From Mycoplasmopsis maculosa (lineage in GTDB: Bacteria > Bacillota_I > Bacilli_A > Mycoplasmatales > Metamycoplasmataceae), in assembly GCF_900660665.1 (NCBI RefSeq), contig NZ_LR215037.1, positions 310,001 through 374,000 on the forward strand: a stretch of 64,000 nucleotides of DNA, in the 5' to 3' direction. The translations under genes and the position numbers were made by a program. Every line of letters begins with the position of its first letter. Within the stretch, counting starts at the first letter, position 1. Below the pieces are notes generated by a model. That model was not told the DNA's origin, ran no database searches, and saw only the letters and a list, made by a program, of their open reading frames with translations. Shown here piece by piece: positions 36,478-48,841 of this stretch.

Positions 36478-37653
36478 TTAAAAAAGCACGATTTTTAACC
36501 CTCATTTAGCCCCCTCGAAATTAGCCTTTATTTTAAGAATACAAACTTCTAAACTATATAAGCACCAGCTCTTTTTAATCGCTTTTTTGATTAAATGCGA
36601 CACAAAAGCTTCGGCATTATTGTTTTTAAAAAGCTCGTTATTTTCGCTTACCTCTATTAATCCGTCATAATTATTATGGATATATCTGCATAATGAAAAT
36701 AGCAATTTAGCCCTATTTTTACCTAAACAGAGCTCTATGTTTTCAAAGTTAAAATATATTAATTGGGTGAGGTCGTCGTATTTTTTAGCCATTAAAAGAT
36801 TAAAAAAAACGGATCTAAAATTAAATCCGACAACCTTATTTAAGTATTTTAAATCTTCTTTTAATGTGCTCGAATTATTAAAAATAACTTTAATTTTTTG
36901 TCATAAATGAAATCTACAAAGTATATATTTCGCCTTCAATTTTTTAGCTAATTTGCTAATTCAGGTTGCGCCATCACCCAATATAATTAATTTAAAATCT
37001 TCGCTATAACATTCTTTAATAACCATTTCAATTTGTTTTATAATATCATCAATTTTTAGTATTTTTTTAGTATTTGAAATAAGAAAAATATGGTTTTTAA
37101 ATACAGGTTTTTTATTAGAATCCAGCATAAAAAAATTAAGCATTCTGGCACGTTTTTTATCTACTAAATATTTATCTTTTTTACTGTGAAAATATGTATC
37201 ATCTACGCTTAAATAAATAGCCTTATTTACCGTTTCAAAATTACTATATTTAACTAATTTATCTTTTTGGTTATCATTAATATTTATCGCACTTTTTGTG
37301 TGGCTTGAAATTAGTGTTTTTGATATGTTAAACCTATTAGAAATCACACCTAAATTTGTACCAGTTAAATATCAATTTTTAGCTTCTTCTAATAATGAAA
37401 TATCAACTCTTTTTTTATAATTTTTTTCTAGTAATTCATCTTTATTAAATATACAAGTTTTTAATTTTCCGTTTTTATCATAATATTTGTATTTAGTTAA
37501 TATAACTTCTAAAATGCCTTCCTTCAATTTAATTTTTCTAGTAATATAAGAATGAATTTTTAAACCGAGATTAATGCGCTCTTTTGAATGTTTGAATATT
37601 TGATCCTTTTTTTCTATATTTTTCTTTAAAATCTCTAAAATATAATTAGTCAT
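36478..37653 (-). CDS. ICE DDE transposase (CDS22 / Mbov_0401-like)
   Basis: 391 residues with TGA read as Trp at several points. N-terminal HTH-containing region, then an RNase H-like DDE core: first Asp in LSVDDTYFH, second in ILGDGATW, and Glu in the late NNELFKNNNAEAF segment, with CRFHLWQKI between. This is the pattern of the ISLre2/Mutator-like transposases that mobilise mycoplasma ICEs. It stands at the element's end, is transcribed outward, and its leader faces a divergent short RNA and the 37840 gene. Start at ATG 37653 has only a weak binding site. Confidence 0.8.
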
Positions 37654-37704
37654 AATCTAATATTACTAAAATAAATATTTTTAATAGAGTATAGTTTTTT
37701 AGTG

Positions 37705-37710
37705 TATAAT
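37705..37710 (+). promoter_or_regulatory. -10 box of short ICE RNA
   Basis: TATAAT followed by TTAGATAT. The string ATAATTTAGATAT recurs exactly at the 37828 promoter, so the two promoters share their -10 and start region. Confidence 0.55.
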
Positions 37711-37717
37711 TTAGATA

Positions 37718-37823
37718 TATTGGAGAAGAGATATACCACTCCGGCTCATAGAACGGCGCAATGTACTTGCGGATGCTTATTGGAAATGAAAAATGGTATA
37801 GGCTAGCAATTGCTAGTTTTTTT
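37718..37823 (+). ncRNA. Putative structured ICE RNA, about 105 nt
   Basis: Between a TATAAT (37705-37710) and a self-complementary terminator CTAGCAATTGCTAG plus seven T (37803-37823) lies a segment much richer in G+C than its surroundings and without a plausible coding frame. It can fold into an outer stem TATACC (37732-37737) / GGTATA (37795-37800) enclosing CCG...CGG and CGCAA-tgtac-TTGCG hairpins. It is divergent from the transposase gene (start 37653), so it may overlap that gene's mRNA leader in antisense. Start site and function are inferred; no known RNA family is recognised. Confidence 0.5.
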
Positions 37824-37827
37824 ATAT

Positions 37828-37833
37828 TATAAT
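37828..37833 (+). promoter_or_regulatory. -10 box, leaderless start of ICE gene at 37840
   Basis: TATAAT ends 6 bases before ATG 37840, directly behind the terminator of the short RNA. There is no room for a Shine-Dalgarno sequence, so a leaderless mRNA is expected. Confidence 0.55.
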
Positions 37834-37839
37834 TTAGAT

Positions 37840-38502
37840 ATGTATATTAATGGAAGTGTTTGAAAAGTAAGAAATAAAAATATAAATGTAGCTCCTATTG
37901 CAAAAAATGCCGATAACTCTTTAACAACAATTAAAACGCCTATAAATAAACTTGATAGACCACTTGTCATATTTATTTCAAATGACAAAGTTTATTATTT
38001 AGCAATTAAAACAATAAATGATAAGAACGCATCTTCAACAATAAGAGATAATACTAATATTATTTTATGAAATGGTATTTACGAAGATAGACACCCTAGT
38101 GCAGTAAATACCAGGGCGATAAATGTTATGGATAAAACGCTATTTTTTTCATTATTTCAACCAAATAGCGCAGAAAATGCTTATTCAATAAGACAAAAAA
38201 CATATAATGCAATAATGCTACAATTAGAAAAAAATATTAAAGATAATAATTTTGTCATAAATGAAATTTTAGGTTTTACAACTGTTGAAAAAACAATTTG
38301 AGTAATGGGAAAGAAAAATGTCGAAAGAAATTTAGATTTTGTTAAAGAAAGCGTCTTTTACTATAATTCAATAATTGATGATAAGGAAAAATATGATGCT
38401 CGCCTTAATAATGATTTTTTCAAAGATCACTATGAAGATTACCTCAAAAACAAAGATAATAACCTGAAAAAATCGGATTTGGAGCTAGAATTTGAAATTT
38501 AA
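37840..38502 (+). CDS. Conserved ICE protein (Mbov_0400-like), unknown function
   Basis: 220 residues, the only plus-strand gene of the element. N-terminus MYINGSVWKVRNKNINVAPI; no signal peptide or membrane helix. Middle part has PLVIFISNDKVYYLAI and RDNTNIILWNGIY, a beta-rich character; the C-terminus is Lys/Asp-rich. Position between the transposase and CDS19, pointing against the transfer operon, matches the Mbov_0400-type gene of related ICEs. A small divergent, separately promoted cytoplasmic protein could be regulatory or antitoxin-like, but no motif shows it. Confidence 0.65.
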
Positions 38503-38505
38503 AAA

Positions 38506-38524
38506 CCAGGCGATTCATGCCTGG
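38506..38524. terminator. Convergent terminator
   Basis: CCAGGC-GATTCAT-GCCTGG hairpin exactly between the stop at 38502 and the stop at 38525, with T-rich sequence on both sides. It ends both the plus gene and the long minus operon. Confidence 0.8.
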
Positions 38525-41500
38525 CTATTTTATTCTTTTTTTGCCGAATCTAACATATAAAGCTCAACCAGAAAAAATTAATACACCTAATAAAATAATA
38601 GAAAGCGGAACTATTCAGGCTAGCCATAATTTATTAAATCCTGTCGTTCTAGCGCTAGTTTCGAGCTTTGTATTATTATTTTCATTTTTTTCTTCAATAG
38701 ATTTACCATAAATATAGAATTTAGAGTTACTATTGTCTTCTAAATTTTTTGTATTATTTTCTTTTGCTAATATAGATATAGCAATATTATTAATATTTTT
38801 TACTAATTCATTTTTATAAGGTTTTTTATAAATATATGATAACAGTAATCAATCATTATTTCTATCTTCATAATCATAATTAGTTGAATTAAAATTATTA
38901 TTAACATAAGCTAATATACTGATTTTGTAATCATCATTTTTATTTAAGTTTAATGTTTTAATTATCTTGTTATTGGCTAAATGTTCTTCAATTTTATTTT
39001 TGATATCGTTTATTTTATTTTGGTCGCTCAAATTATTATTTTGTAAAATAACTAAATCATCTATTTTGATTTTATTTAATGCATACGGCTTATTTGCGGA
39101 CGGGTGATTATTTTTGATTTTTATAGAAAATAAACCCTCGATATCTAAATTATTACCATAAATATTTAAATTTATTTCCGCATTATACAATAATAATTCT
39201 AAAACTTCATTGTCAAGCTCCGGTTCTAAAACAAAAGAATTATTTTCAATAAGATAAGAGTATTCATTTAAATTTTTGGTTATTTGACTATTAAGATTTT
39301 TAACAATAACTTCTCTTATTTCATTTAGTATTTTCAATTTATCATAATAAGAATTTAACTCATTAGCATCTACATTAATATCAATATTGTTTCATATGTA
39401 GCTACTTAAATTATATTTTGCTACTTTTAGAGCTATAAAAGTTTTTAATCCCGTGATTTTATTGCTTGACCCTTTTATGGTTATATTTAAGTTTTTTGGC
39501 GCATTTTTGGCTATAAACCCATTATAAATATCATTATTATCAATATTTAAAATTTGATAATCTTTAATATACTCTAAATTATTTATAAACGATAATTTAT
39601 TTTTTATATATGTAATAATTTCATTTTTTATTAGTTCTGGCTTTGAAGAAACTAAATTTAAGTCTTCTATTTCCAATTCGCTAATATCATAAGCTTTATT
39701 TGCGCTAGGATTATTATTTTTAACTATTAAAGTACTTTCACCCTCTGCTAACGAATTAAATTCAATTTTGGGTGCTATTTTAATAACTAAATCATTTTTT
39801 GTAAATAGTAATTTTAATTGTTCTTCGTTTATGTTTGTTATAGTTAAATTAGTATCTTCATCAGTTGTATAGTAAAACATTTTATTAGTTTCATCTCTAA
39901 TCTTTGAGTTTATATATTTTGTTATTTCATTTCTCATTCGAGCTAAAACTTCTAGTTCATCGTTTTTATCGATATTATTAATGTTATAATCTAACAATAA
40001 CTTATCAAAAATTATATTTGTAAAGTTATATTTAACTAAATTTATAACAGGGACAAGAATTTTTGATTTTGAATAATAAGGCTCTTTTGCTTTGATTATT
40101 AAATATGGTGTTAAATGTGTCTTTTAATTGTATATTTTCATTTTTGATAATCTCGTGGCAATATCATCCAAATTTGTAATTTGATAGTGCTGATTTAAAA
40201 CTAAATTCTCATTATATAAACTAATTTGATCCGTTATATTTTTGATTATTTTTTCCTTTATTTTATCAGCATCAGTTTCATTTATTAGTTTAATTTTTTC
40301 ACTATTAAAATTATTAAATATTTCAAAATCTTCATCCAAATATTGAAAATTATATTCAAATTCAGGGTTTGCTAAAAAATAATTTTGTCTGTATTCGTCT
40401 TTTAATTTAACTGATATTTTTAAAATGGTATTATCCTTTATTTCTAGTGGATTAAACAATTCTATATAATTGTAAAAACTATTATCAATTATATTTTTAA
40501 AACCATTGTTATTTATTTCATTGTTTAATGTTTCTAAAAAACTTATACTATCATTTGCATTAGAATAAAGGTCATTTAAATTATGAGTATTCCAATTTAT
40601 AAATAAATTAGTAATTTTATTATTGGCTGAATTTGTTGCTAAATTAATTTTGTAATTTAGTTCTAAATTAGTTAATTTAAAACGGCTATCAGCACTTTTT
40701 ACATAAATTATTAGTTTTAAAGTTTCATTTTCATCATCAAATTCATAATTTCGTATTGAAACTAAATCACTGTATTTAAAGTTAGCAAAATCATTTATTA
40801 TTTTATCTTTATTATCTAAATATTCATTGTTGAAATGACTTTTAAAATCATTAAATGAGTTGTACTTATTTTGTAATCTGTCGATATTAAAATAAGGCTT
40901 TATATCAATTATTTCTTCTGTTATTGTAGATAAATAATTTATATATCTTTTTCAGTATTCAATTATTTCTTCATAAGTTAAAGTTTTAACATTGTTTTCA
41001 TCTATTCCATAATTAGCTGTAATATATTTTAAAAAGAATATTCCCTGTGTTGTATCCCAAAGATAATTTACATAATTTAATTCGCCTTGAATTTCACTAA
41101 ATAATTTATTATTTACACTTTCATCGTTTCGACCATCGATTAGAATTAATTTATATGAGCTAATTTGCTTATTTGCGGATGATGTAAATAAATATAGCCC
41201 GGGGGTTGAAAAATAAGAGTAATCACTCGTTTTTATATCTAATAAATCGGCGTTTCATCTACCGTCTTCATTATTATTTAATTTATATACTATGTACTGT
41301 TTTGTATCGCCCAAAAGTTCTTTTACAGCGCCCTTTGATATAACAGAAGCTTCTGCAATTACTCCTTTATCATTAGCCGTTATTTTACCTTTTGTAGTAT
41401 GCAATAAATTCATAGTTAAAGGTGGCAACGAGGTTGTTTTAAAATAGCTATACATTTTATTCTTTGGATAATCAGCTTCGTTAATTTGATACTTATTTTT

Positions 41501-43258
41501 ATACTGATTATAAACATTATTAAATTCTATTTCACTAATATTAAAATTCAATTGCGAAAAATCAACTCAAACTAATTCTTTTTTAGTTCCTGTTTTAGCA
41601 TCTATTAACGGATCGTATTTAGGGTTTGGTATGTAATTACCATTTTCATCTAAAAGTTTTTTTCCATCAATATTTTGTAAATATTGGGTTATTCTATCTT
41701 TTTGACTTCTAATTTTATCAGGGTTTCAACCGTACCACTTATAGTCTTGGCTTTGAGCTTTTGAATCAACTATTATTTTATAAATGTATGAATTTTTAAC
41801 TTCTTTATCTATGTTTATATTATTAAAAGTTTTTAATTTTATAATATACTCATTTTTTTTAATTTCTTCTTTTTCTTCTTCCTTATTTTCATTAATATTT
41901 ATTAAACTATTATCGTCAGCATTGGCTCTTTGATCGTAAAGTGTATAGTTAAAGTTTTGATTAAGAACATCAATTTTGATATTATTTATTTCTAGTATTT
42001 CATTTTCTTTTGTTAAAGCTTTAAAAGCAACATCGACAGGTGCGTTATATATTCATGTTCCTAAATAATAAGTTTTGCCATCGCTTTCTAAACCGATAGC
42101 TTTATCGTTTTGTAATCTAGTTGGTTTATCAATCACTAAACCAGTTGGATTTTCTGCGCTTTGAGCTTTAAAATCAACATATTTTGAAGGGGTAATTATT
42201 AGTCTTTTTGTAATATCTAAATTACCTAATTTATTACTAGGTTCTCATTTAATTTCAATATTTTTAAAAATATATTGCTTTTTATTATTTGAATTTTCTA
42301 TAAATAAATTGAATGCATTAGCATTATTTGTTGAAACTTCCCAACGAATTGAATAGCCATGATAATCATTTGTACTAAATGTTCTATCAAATCAGTCATT
42401 TAACATTTGTCTATTTGTTTTGAAGCCAGAATAAACATTATCTTCGTTTGGAGTTGCTAAAATTGTATCATTTTGATAATCGGTTGGTAATTTTAATTTA
42501 TCATCTAAACTTTTATTTTGATTATAATTTTCTAAAAATTTCTGTTTGAAATACTCATATGCCGAATTATCTTCGACATCTAAAAAATCGTAATTAACAT
42601 TAACCCTAATTGTCGACTTTCTAACGTAAAAAGTTTTATATGTTTTTACCTTTTTATCTTTCTCCCTATTTATATTATATTCGGCGCTTTGACTTGATTG
42701 TTCTTTAAATTCTATATTTTCAAATGAAATATTAGATATTGCTTTGATTTCTAAATTTTTTTTAGTTGATAAAATACCACTTCTTAATTCACTAATAATT
42801 AATGAATTTAATTGGGTTTTAAATGTGTCATTATTGTTATATAGTCTTTTTAAAAATAAATTTGTTTCTAATTGCGAGGGATTATTTACTGGGTGTGTTC
42901 GGCTAAAAACAATTTGCCCTATTCTTCTAGGCGAAAGCCTACCATTTCCTACGCCTGTTTGACTAATGTTTCGAGTTCCGATTTGTTCTTCTTTATACAA
43001 TAAATTGCTTGCTATTGCTTCGCTTTGTGTTGGCAAATAGATATTCGAAAGGACAATACTACTTTTAGTTTCATTTTTGATAGTATTTAAACCAAATGGT
43101 ATTTCTCTCAATTCATTAATGTAGCCGGCATTAGGTACTCAAATTTTTTTATCATTAGCTTTTTCTTCTTTTTGTCTTAAAATATGAATTCCTCAGCCTA
43201 TACCACTAACAGCACCCAATACTGCTAAACCTATTAATAATTTATATCTTTTTTTCAT
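38525..43258 (-). pseudogene. ICE large surface/transfer protein (CDS19 / Mbov_0399-like), interrupted by in-frame TAA
   Basis: Frame opens at ATG 43258 (AAGGAGGGG upstream) and closes at TAG 38525, 1,578 codons, except for a TAA at 40124-40126 (codon 1045). N-terminal membrane anchor (about residues 6-24, no lipobox Cys) and, after the internal stop, a C-terminal membrane helix with basic tail (WIVPLSIILLGVLIF). The frame is unchanged across the TAA and both sides belong to the same family of internal repeats (YQI.N.D..., NN.PSANK.Y), so it is a nonsense mutation rather than a frameshift. If the stop is real, the product is 1,044 residues and loses the C-terminal anchor. In related ICEs this gene lies next to VirB4 and is thought to be part of the transfer apparatus. 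Confidence 0.7.
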
Positions 43259-43276
43259 ATTGCCCCTCCTTAATTC

Positions 43277-43942
43277 TTATTGCTTTGATTTAAAGAATAT
43301 ATCTTCTAAATACTCTTCATTATTAGTTTCTATTTCATTTTGTGCATCTCTTAATTTTTCTATTTTTTCATCAACTTTTGAATTAAAATCATTTTTTATT
43401 AACTTAAATAATTTTGGTTCTAATTCAATATCATTAATAGTTAAAGATTCATATAAATCTTTATCTTCACTCAGTATTACTTTGCCTAGCAAAATGTTTA
43501 ATATTAAATTTATTTTGTATTCCAAAATATTCAATTTTGTTTCTTGTATTAATCCCCTTTTTTCAATTTTGTTATAAAAAGGTGATATTGATGCAAATAT
43601 AGCCTTTGAAAAAGCATATCTTATTTCGCTTTTAAATGTTTTTATCGAGCGTATAGCTTCACTTTCTAAAATACCTTTTCTAACTAGGTTATTTATTTCT
43701 CGTTGTCTAGCTATACCTCTTGCATCGATACTGTTTTCCCACTTCTTATAATTTAAAATATCATCAATATTGGTAAATCTAAAATAACCTCTAACTTCTC
43801 CATTTGTGTTTGTTTTAGGTCTGCCACCCTTTAAAATATAATCAGCATATAAAATATCGTAGTTTAATAAGTTTTTGAACTCTTGGTCGGCATCCTTAAA
43901 AAAACTCATTAATTTCGCAATTTTTGCACTTTGTTTTGCCAT
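43277..43942 (-). CDS. ICE protein, CDS18 / Mbov_0398-like
   Basis: 221 residues starting MAKQSAKIAKL; chosen over an in-frame ATG at 43957 because AGGAGA lies 6-11 bases ahead and the ATG shares its A with the VirB4 stop (TAATG). Soluble, helical, strongly charged, no membrane segment. Between VirB4 and the large CDS19 protein in the conserved block. No enzymatic motif; probably an accessory factor of the transfer machine. Confidence 0.65.
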   Translation of the reverse strand: MAKQSAKIAKLMSFFKDADQEFKNLLNYDILYADYILKGGRPKTNTNGEVRGYFRFTNIDDILNYKKWENSIDARGIARQREINNLVRKGILESEAIRSIKTFKSEIRYAFSKAIFASISPFYNKIEKRGLIQETKLNILEYKINLILNILLGKVILSEDKDLYESLTINDIELEPKLFKLIKNDFNSKVDEKIEKLRDAQNEIETNNEEYLEDIFFKSKQ

Positions 43943-46755
43943 TATTCGTCTCCTCATTTTTTCCCATCACCTTTTTTGAAAATCTGTGATTTTTCAAACC
44001 GGTTATAGTATGTTTCTAAAATAAACCTTGTTGAATTATCAACATTAAAAATTAATTCACCAATTCCTGCTGTTGATAAAAACATTTTTTCCGCTTTTGT
44101 TAATCCGCCACGGCTTCTATACATCTCATCAACTAAATCTATATCTTTTTGATTTAATTTAAAAATTCCAGTATAAGCTAGATTATCAAAAAGAGCTTGC
44201 GACAATCCACTAACATTCAAATTTTGTCTGAAATCACTTAAATTTTGCGTTGTCAAAATTAATGATCCGTTATATTTACGAATAGTTTTAACAGTATCAA
44301 ATAAAAATCTTAAAGATGACATATTTTGAGGATCTATAAATTTATGTGCCTCATCAACAACTAAAACAATCTTTTTGTTTTTATCTTTATTGTAAAAAAA
44401 GTTGTTGGTAATTCTATTTTGAACGAAAGAAAGTATTAAATATAATGCTCCTTGTGTTGAAGAATTTTGGTTTTTAACATCTAAATTGTAAGTATCTAAA
44501 ATTGTTAAATCATTTTTAAAGTCAATATTAGTGTGTCCGTTATATAAATGTTGGTAGAGACCGTTATTCATAAAATCATATAAGATTAACAACTTAATTT
44601 CATTTAAGTATTGTTTTAACAAACTCTCTTCTAATGCATTTGCAAACTTAAATGTATTTATAAATTCATAAAAATCACTCATAGTTGCAAAATCTGTATT
44701 TTTAAGATTATTAATGTTTAGTTTTGGATCATAATAACCTTGTTTTTTGTAAAATGCAGTCAATAATATTGTTAGAACTCTTAAATGTCTATCTTCTAAA
44801 TCTGGGTATAAAAGTGTAAAAAATTCTTTAACCTTTTTTATATTTTGATTAATAATAGTTAAATTTTTAAAGTCTTTTTCGATATTTTCAACAAACATAT
44901 TATCAAGTTGTAGAGGGTTGATTTTAGTTTTATCGCCCCGGCCCAATTCAATAATATTGCCGTTTAGTTTTTTGGCTAAATCACCATATTCACGTTGAGG
45001 GTCGAATACAATAACCTCGTTATTATTCATAATTTGGTTTCATATAAATTTTTCTGTTAAAGCTGATTTGCCAACACCTGAAAGACCCAATAAAGCCATT
45101 GAAAAACTAGTTCTATCTTTTGTTTTTTTAAATATATCAAATATAACTGGTGAGCCGGAATTTAAATTGAAACCTAATAAGAAATCGTTTTTATCGTTTA
45201 AATCATTATTTACCCACATCCAGCCAGCACTTATATTTTTTGATGTAATTTCTAAATTATTTTTTAAATAATCTTTTTGAATAAAGTTTGTGTTGGCATA
45301 AGCTTCTTTTTGTAAGTAAAAATTAGGATTTATGTTTGCTGTTGTTTGATTGAAATTTTGTTTATTTATTTTTTCTAATTCTCTTAAAGAATTTAAATCA
45401 TTAGCTCTATTTATTAAAGTTATATTCATATTAAAGATATTCATGTGTTGAATATTAATTTGCTCTATCAAATCATTAATAACTTCCAATGTTGCATTTT
45501 TCTTTGATTGTCTAAATTTTGATTTATCACTAGATGAATTAGCCTCAATAATTAGTGATGTTTTATCTAAAAGCTTTTGCTTTTGATTTTCATTAAGAGG
45601 TTCTAAATTCACAATAAATGTGCTTATGCTTCCACTCATTAATTTCATTCATCCATTATTTATAACTAAACTATTAAATTCATTAAAGGATTGATAAGAT
45701 AAATAATAATCATCAACTTTAACATAACTTTTTTTAAATTCCACTTCTTTTGGTTTTAATAGATCTACTAAATTATTGTTTTTATCATTATCTTTTGTTT
45801 CATCTTGTTTTTTAAATAATAATAGTTTTAAATTATTAATAAACTTTTTAAAACCCGATACTTTTTTAATATCTTTGTTTTCTACATTAGATTTTTTAAA
45901 TAACAAGCTTTTTTCATCTCTCTCTAAAAAATTAATATAATCTTGCTCTTTAATAACTTTTGAACTAGAAATTGTCAATAGATTAAGTAATTCAGCATTT
46001 TTTATAATTGAAACTTTAAGTTTTGTATTATAAAACATATTTTGTACATCTTGCTGTCTATCTCTTAAAATTTTTTTATCATTAGCATAAATAACTAAAT
46101 AATAATAATCTGTATTTCTAGCATTATTAAGTTCTGTAAAATCGATTAAGTTATTACTATAATAATTCCTTATCGTTTCGTTTGTTTCTATTTCTTTTGA
46201 CGATAATACATTATCCTCAATAAGCTTAATATTTTTTTCTAAGACCATTGGTTCGGTTTTCTTTATAAATGTAATTTTAAAATCAATATTATTAAATATT
46301 TGTGTTAATTGATTAAAATATGCTTCTTGGTCTTCAAAGTCATCTGTAAATAGATCATAACCCCTAATCTTAAAGGCACTAATATAATTAGATATTAGGG
46401 ATGAATTTACTTTAACTATATCTTCGTCTTCCAATTTTTCGTAAGGTATTAAAAAACTAGTATCGGCATTTTTTAAGTTATTTTTATATTTCTTAACTTG
46501 TATTTTAAATTTAATAATTCTAAATACCAAAAAGTAATATCTACAATTATGTTTTGCGCTTTTAAATAAGACTCAAAATGTACTTAAAAACACAAATATT
46601 GTAATTAATAATCTTAACCAGATATTGAATTTGTTTGTTGTAAATCCCAAAACAAAACTAATACCTATTATTAGAAAGAATATCGCCAAATCTAAAAAAG
46701 TAAAGTTTTTAAATATAGTTAATTTATTTGCACTTAATTTTTTATTTTGTAGCAT
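43942..46755 (-). CDS. Conjugal transfer ATPase, VirB4/TraE-like with VirB3-like N-terminus (CDS17 / Mbov_0397-like)
   Basis: 937 residues. Two membrane helices at about residues 20-40 and 46-64 look like a fused VirB3. A long middle region is followed by the motor domain with Walker A LLGLSGVGKSALT near residue 560 and Walker B IVLVVDEAHKFI near 798, then LILTTQNLSDF, typical of VirB4 (COG3451). It energises assembly and substrate passage of the mating channel at the membrane. The stop codon overlaps the CDS18 start; 11 bases separate it from the VirB6-like gene. Confidence 0.92.
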
Positions 46756-46766
46756 TAAATATCCCC

Positions 46767-48398
46767 TTATTTATTAAAATTAGCTTTTTCTCATTGTAAT
46801 TTAGAAAGTAAAGCGTTTGTTCTATTCGCATAAGCTTCTTTTCTAAATTCCATATCTTTAATTTCATTTTTCATTCTTTGAATAGTATTAATTTCATCTT
46901 TGGTTTTATTTGCCTTGTTTTCTAATAAAGATAATTGACTTTTATTTCAATCAATTTCTTTTTGGTAATTATCATAATTGCTTGTTACCATATTTCTAAA
47001 TGCTTCTGGGTTTTCAAAAGCTTTAAATTGCTCTTGAATACCACCTGTGTTTTCGACACCATGTGCTAAACTTTTCATTTCTGCCAAGTTTGCTCTTTGC
47101 GCACTTATATTGTTTTTATTAACGCCAGAATTTGAAAACATTTTTGCTCCGGCTTTTGAAAATCCTGCGCTAGTTTGTTTGCCGTATAATATTGATTGTC
47201 TTGTTCCATTAATAGCTTTTCCTATTGTTCCACCAATTAAGCCTGAAACACCACCTTTTGCAGCCATCGCTCCTAGTGTTGCGCCACCTGTTGCTACTGC
47301 ACCGGCGGCCATTGCCATGCCTGATGCTAATTTTAACCCGGTTTTAAATGGCGTCATTGCAGATTTTAAATCATCCTGGCTCGTTGATTCACCAATAAAT
47401 GAAACTACTAAATTTGATAATGATTTAACCGCTACCGCTGAACCACAATAAATAATAATTTGCAATAGTGGTAAAAGACCTGTTTTGGCAACTGTATTTA
47501 ATCCTGTTCCGTTTTTTAATTCGGATAAATATTTTTCAATTCCAATCACAAAAATTAAATAAAATTGAATTGCTATTGTTTGAGTTAAAATGGCTAAATT
47601 TTTTTGAATATACATTTCTTTTCATTTGTGCAGATTTTTACCTCCATCTATAACGGAGCTAACCGCAACAAAAGGACTAATAATGAATAAGAAAAATAAG
47701 TGAAATACTTTAACAACAACACTAATAACTATTCCACCTAAAATAGTTAATGTAGTTCAACCGACAATCGCATTAATTAAAAATCTAATTCCTATATCTC
47801 ACGGACTAAATAAAAATGGTGTAAATCATTCTGTATAGCTCGGAGGTGCAAATATGTTCTTTGTTTCCATAGCTTCTTTTACCGATGGATAATCACTATT
47901 TAAAGATATGTAAATTTTTTCTATTACATTTAGTTTTGACGAACCGTATTCGCTAAGTGAAAGCGCTTTCTCTAACGACTCAAAAGCCACCATCATTAAT
48001 AAGTTAAACAAAAACAAAATCAAAGGTATAAACACAATTATTGATATGGCGGGTATAACATTTTTTAAGGCTGTCTTAATGCTAGTTTGTCCCTCTTTTG
48101 TATCCTTTCCGCCAAAATGATATTTAATTACAACAATAATAATTGAAATCAGTAATAAAGCTATGCTAATTATGGCTGCGCCCAAAAAAGCGGCCGGAAC
48201 AGAATTTGACCCTAATTTTTCAGGGTCGGAAGTCCCAAAAGCTAACACCTGAAAGAATTCGAAACCGAAAAATTTTATTGCATAAAATATGCCATTTAGT
48301 AATAAAAAGGGGAAACTTATAAAAATTCCCCAAAATACACCAAAAAGAGCATAGAATATAGGGCTCAATAATGCACTTGCAACACCATTTATAATCAT
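46767..48398 (-). CDS. ICE polytopic membrane protein, VirB6/TrbL-like (CDS16 / Mbov_0396-like)
   Basis: 543 residues. About seven hydrophobic segments in the first 330 residues, then a Gly/Ala-rich stretch (GMAMAAGAVATGGATLGAMA) and a charged helical tail from about residue 440. This layout is that of VirB6/TrbL-type channel proteins. Binding site AAAGGAG. It lies between pilin-like and VirB4 genes, as in other mycoplasma ICEs. Confidence 0.8.
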
Positions 48399-48422
48399 AT
48401 ATTTAGCTCCTTTCTATATTTT

Positions 48423-48755
48423 TTAATTTCAGCCAATAATTGCGGCGGCAATGCCCATTGCAATACCAAATAATGCAAATATTACAATCGCTATACCACA
48501 ACCTATTCAACCTCATCTAATTTTTGTTCTTGCTTTTTTAATTTCTTCTTCGTCCTTTACATTTTGCAATTTAATTCCTTGATAAATCGTGTTAATTAAA
48601 GCTCCTAAAAAAGCTATAAATAGTAATATCCCACAAATAATCGACCCTCATGTACCGACTAACTGCATTAGATCTTTACCCTTTGTTTTTATTGTTTCAA
48701 TAACACGCCCACTTTCATCAATATCAAACATCATAAGTTTTTTTAATGTTTCCAT
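48423..48755 (-). CDS. Pilin-like small membrane protein (CDS15 / Mbov_0395-like)
   Basis: 110 residues with two hydrophobic helices: about 35-58 (CGILLFIAFLGALINTIY) and 83-108 (GCGIAIVIFALFGIAMGIAA), separated by a charged loop, the topology of VirB2-type pilins. Strong AGGAG site. Five TGA-type or TGG Trp codons. Position directly before the VirB6-like gene supports the pilin-like label. Confidence 0.72.
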
Positions 48756-48841
48756 GTTTTCTCCTTTTTTAATATGACAAAATAGATGTCTCTTTTGAGC
48801 CATCTTCTTTTATAGTATAAAATCAATTTAAGGTAGGTTTT

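Noticed and set aside
36478-37653. Tyrosine or serine recombinase as ICE integrase
   Set aside because: The only recombination gene in the element has a DDE pattern; no R-H-R-Y or serine recombinase motif was found.
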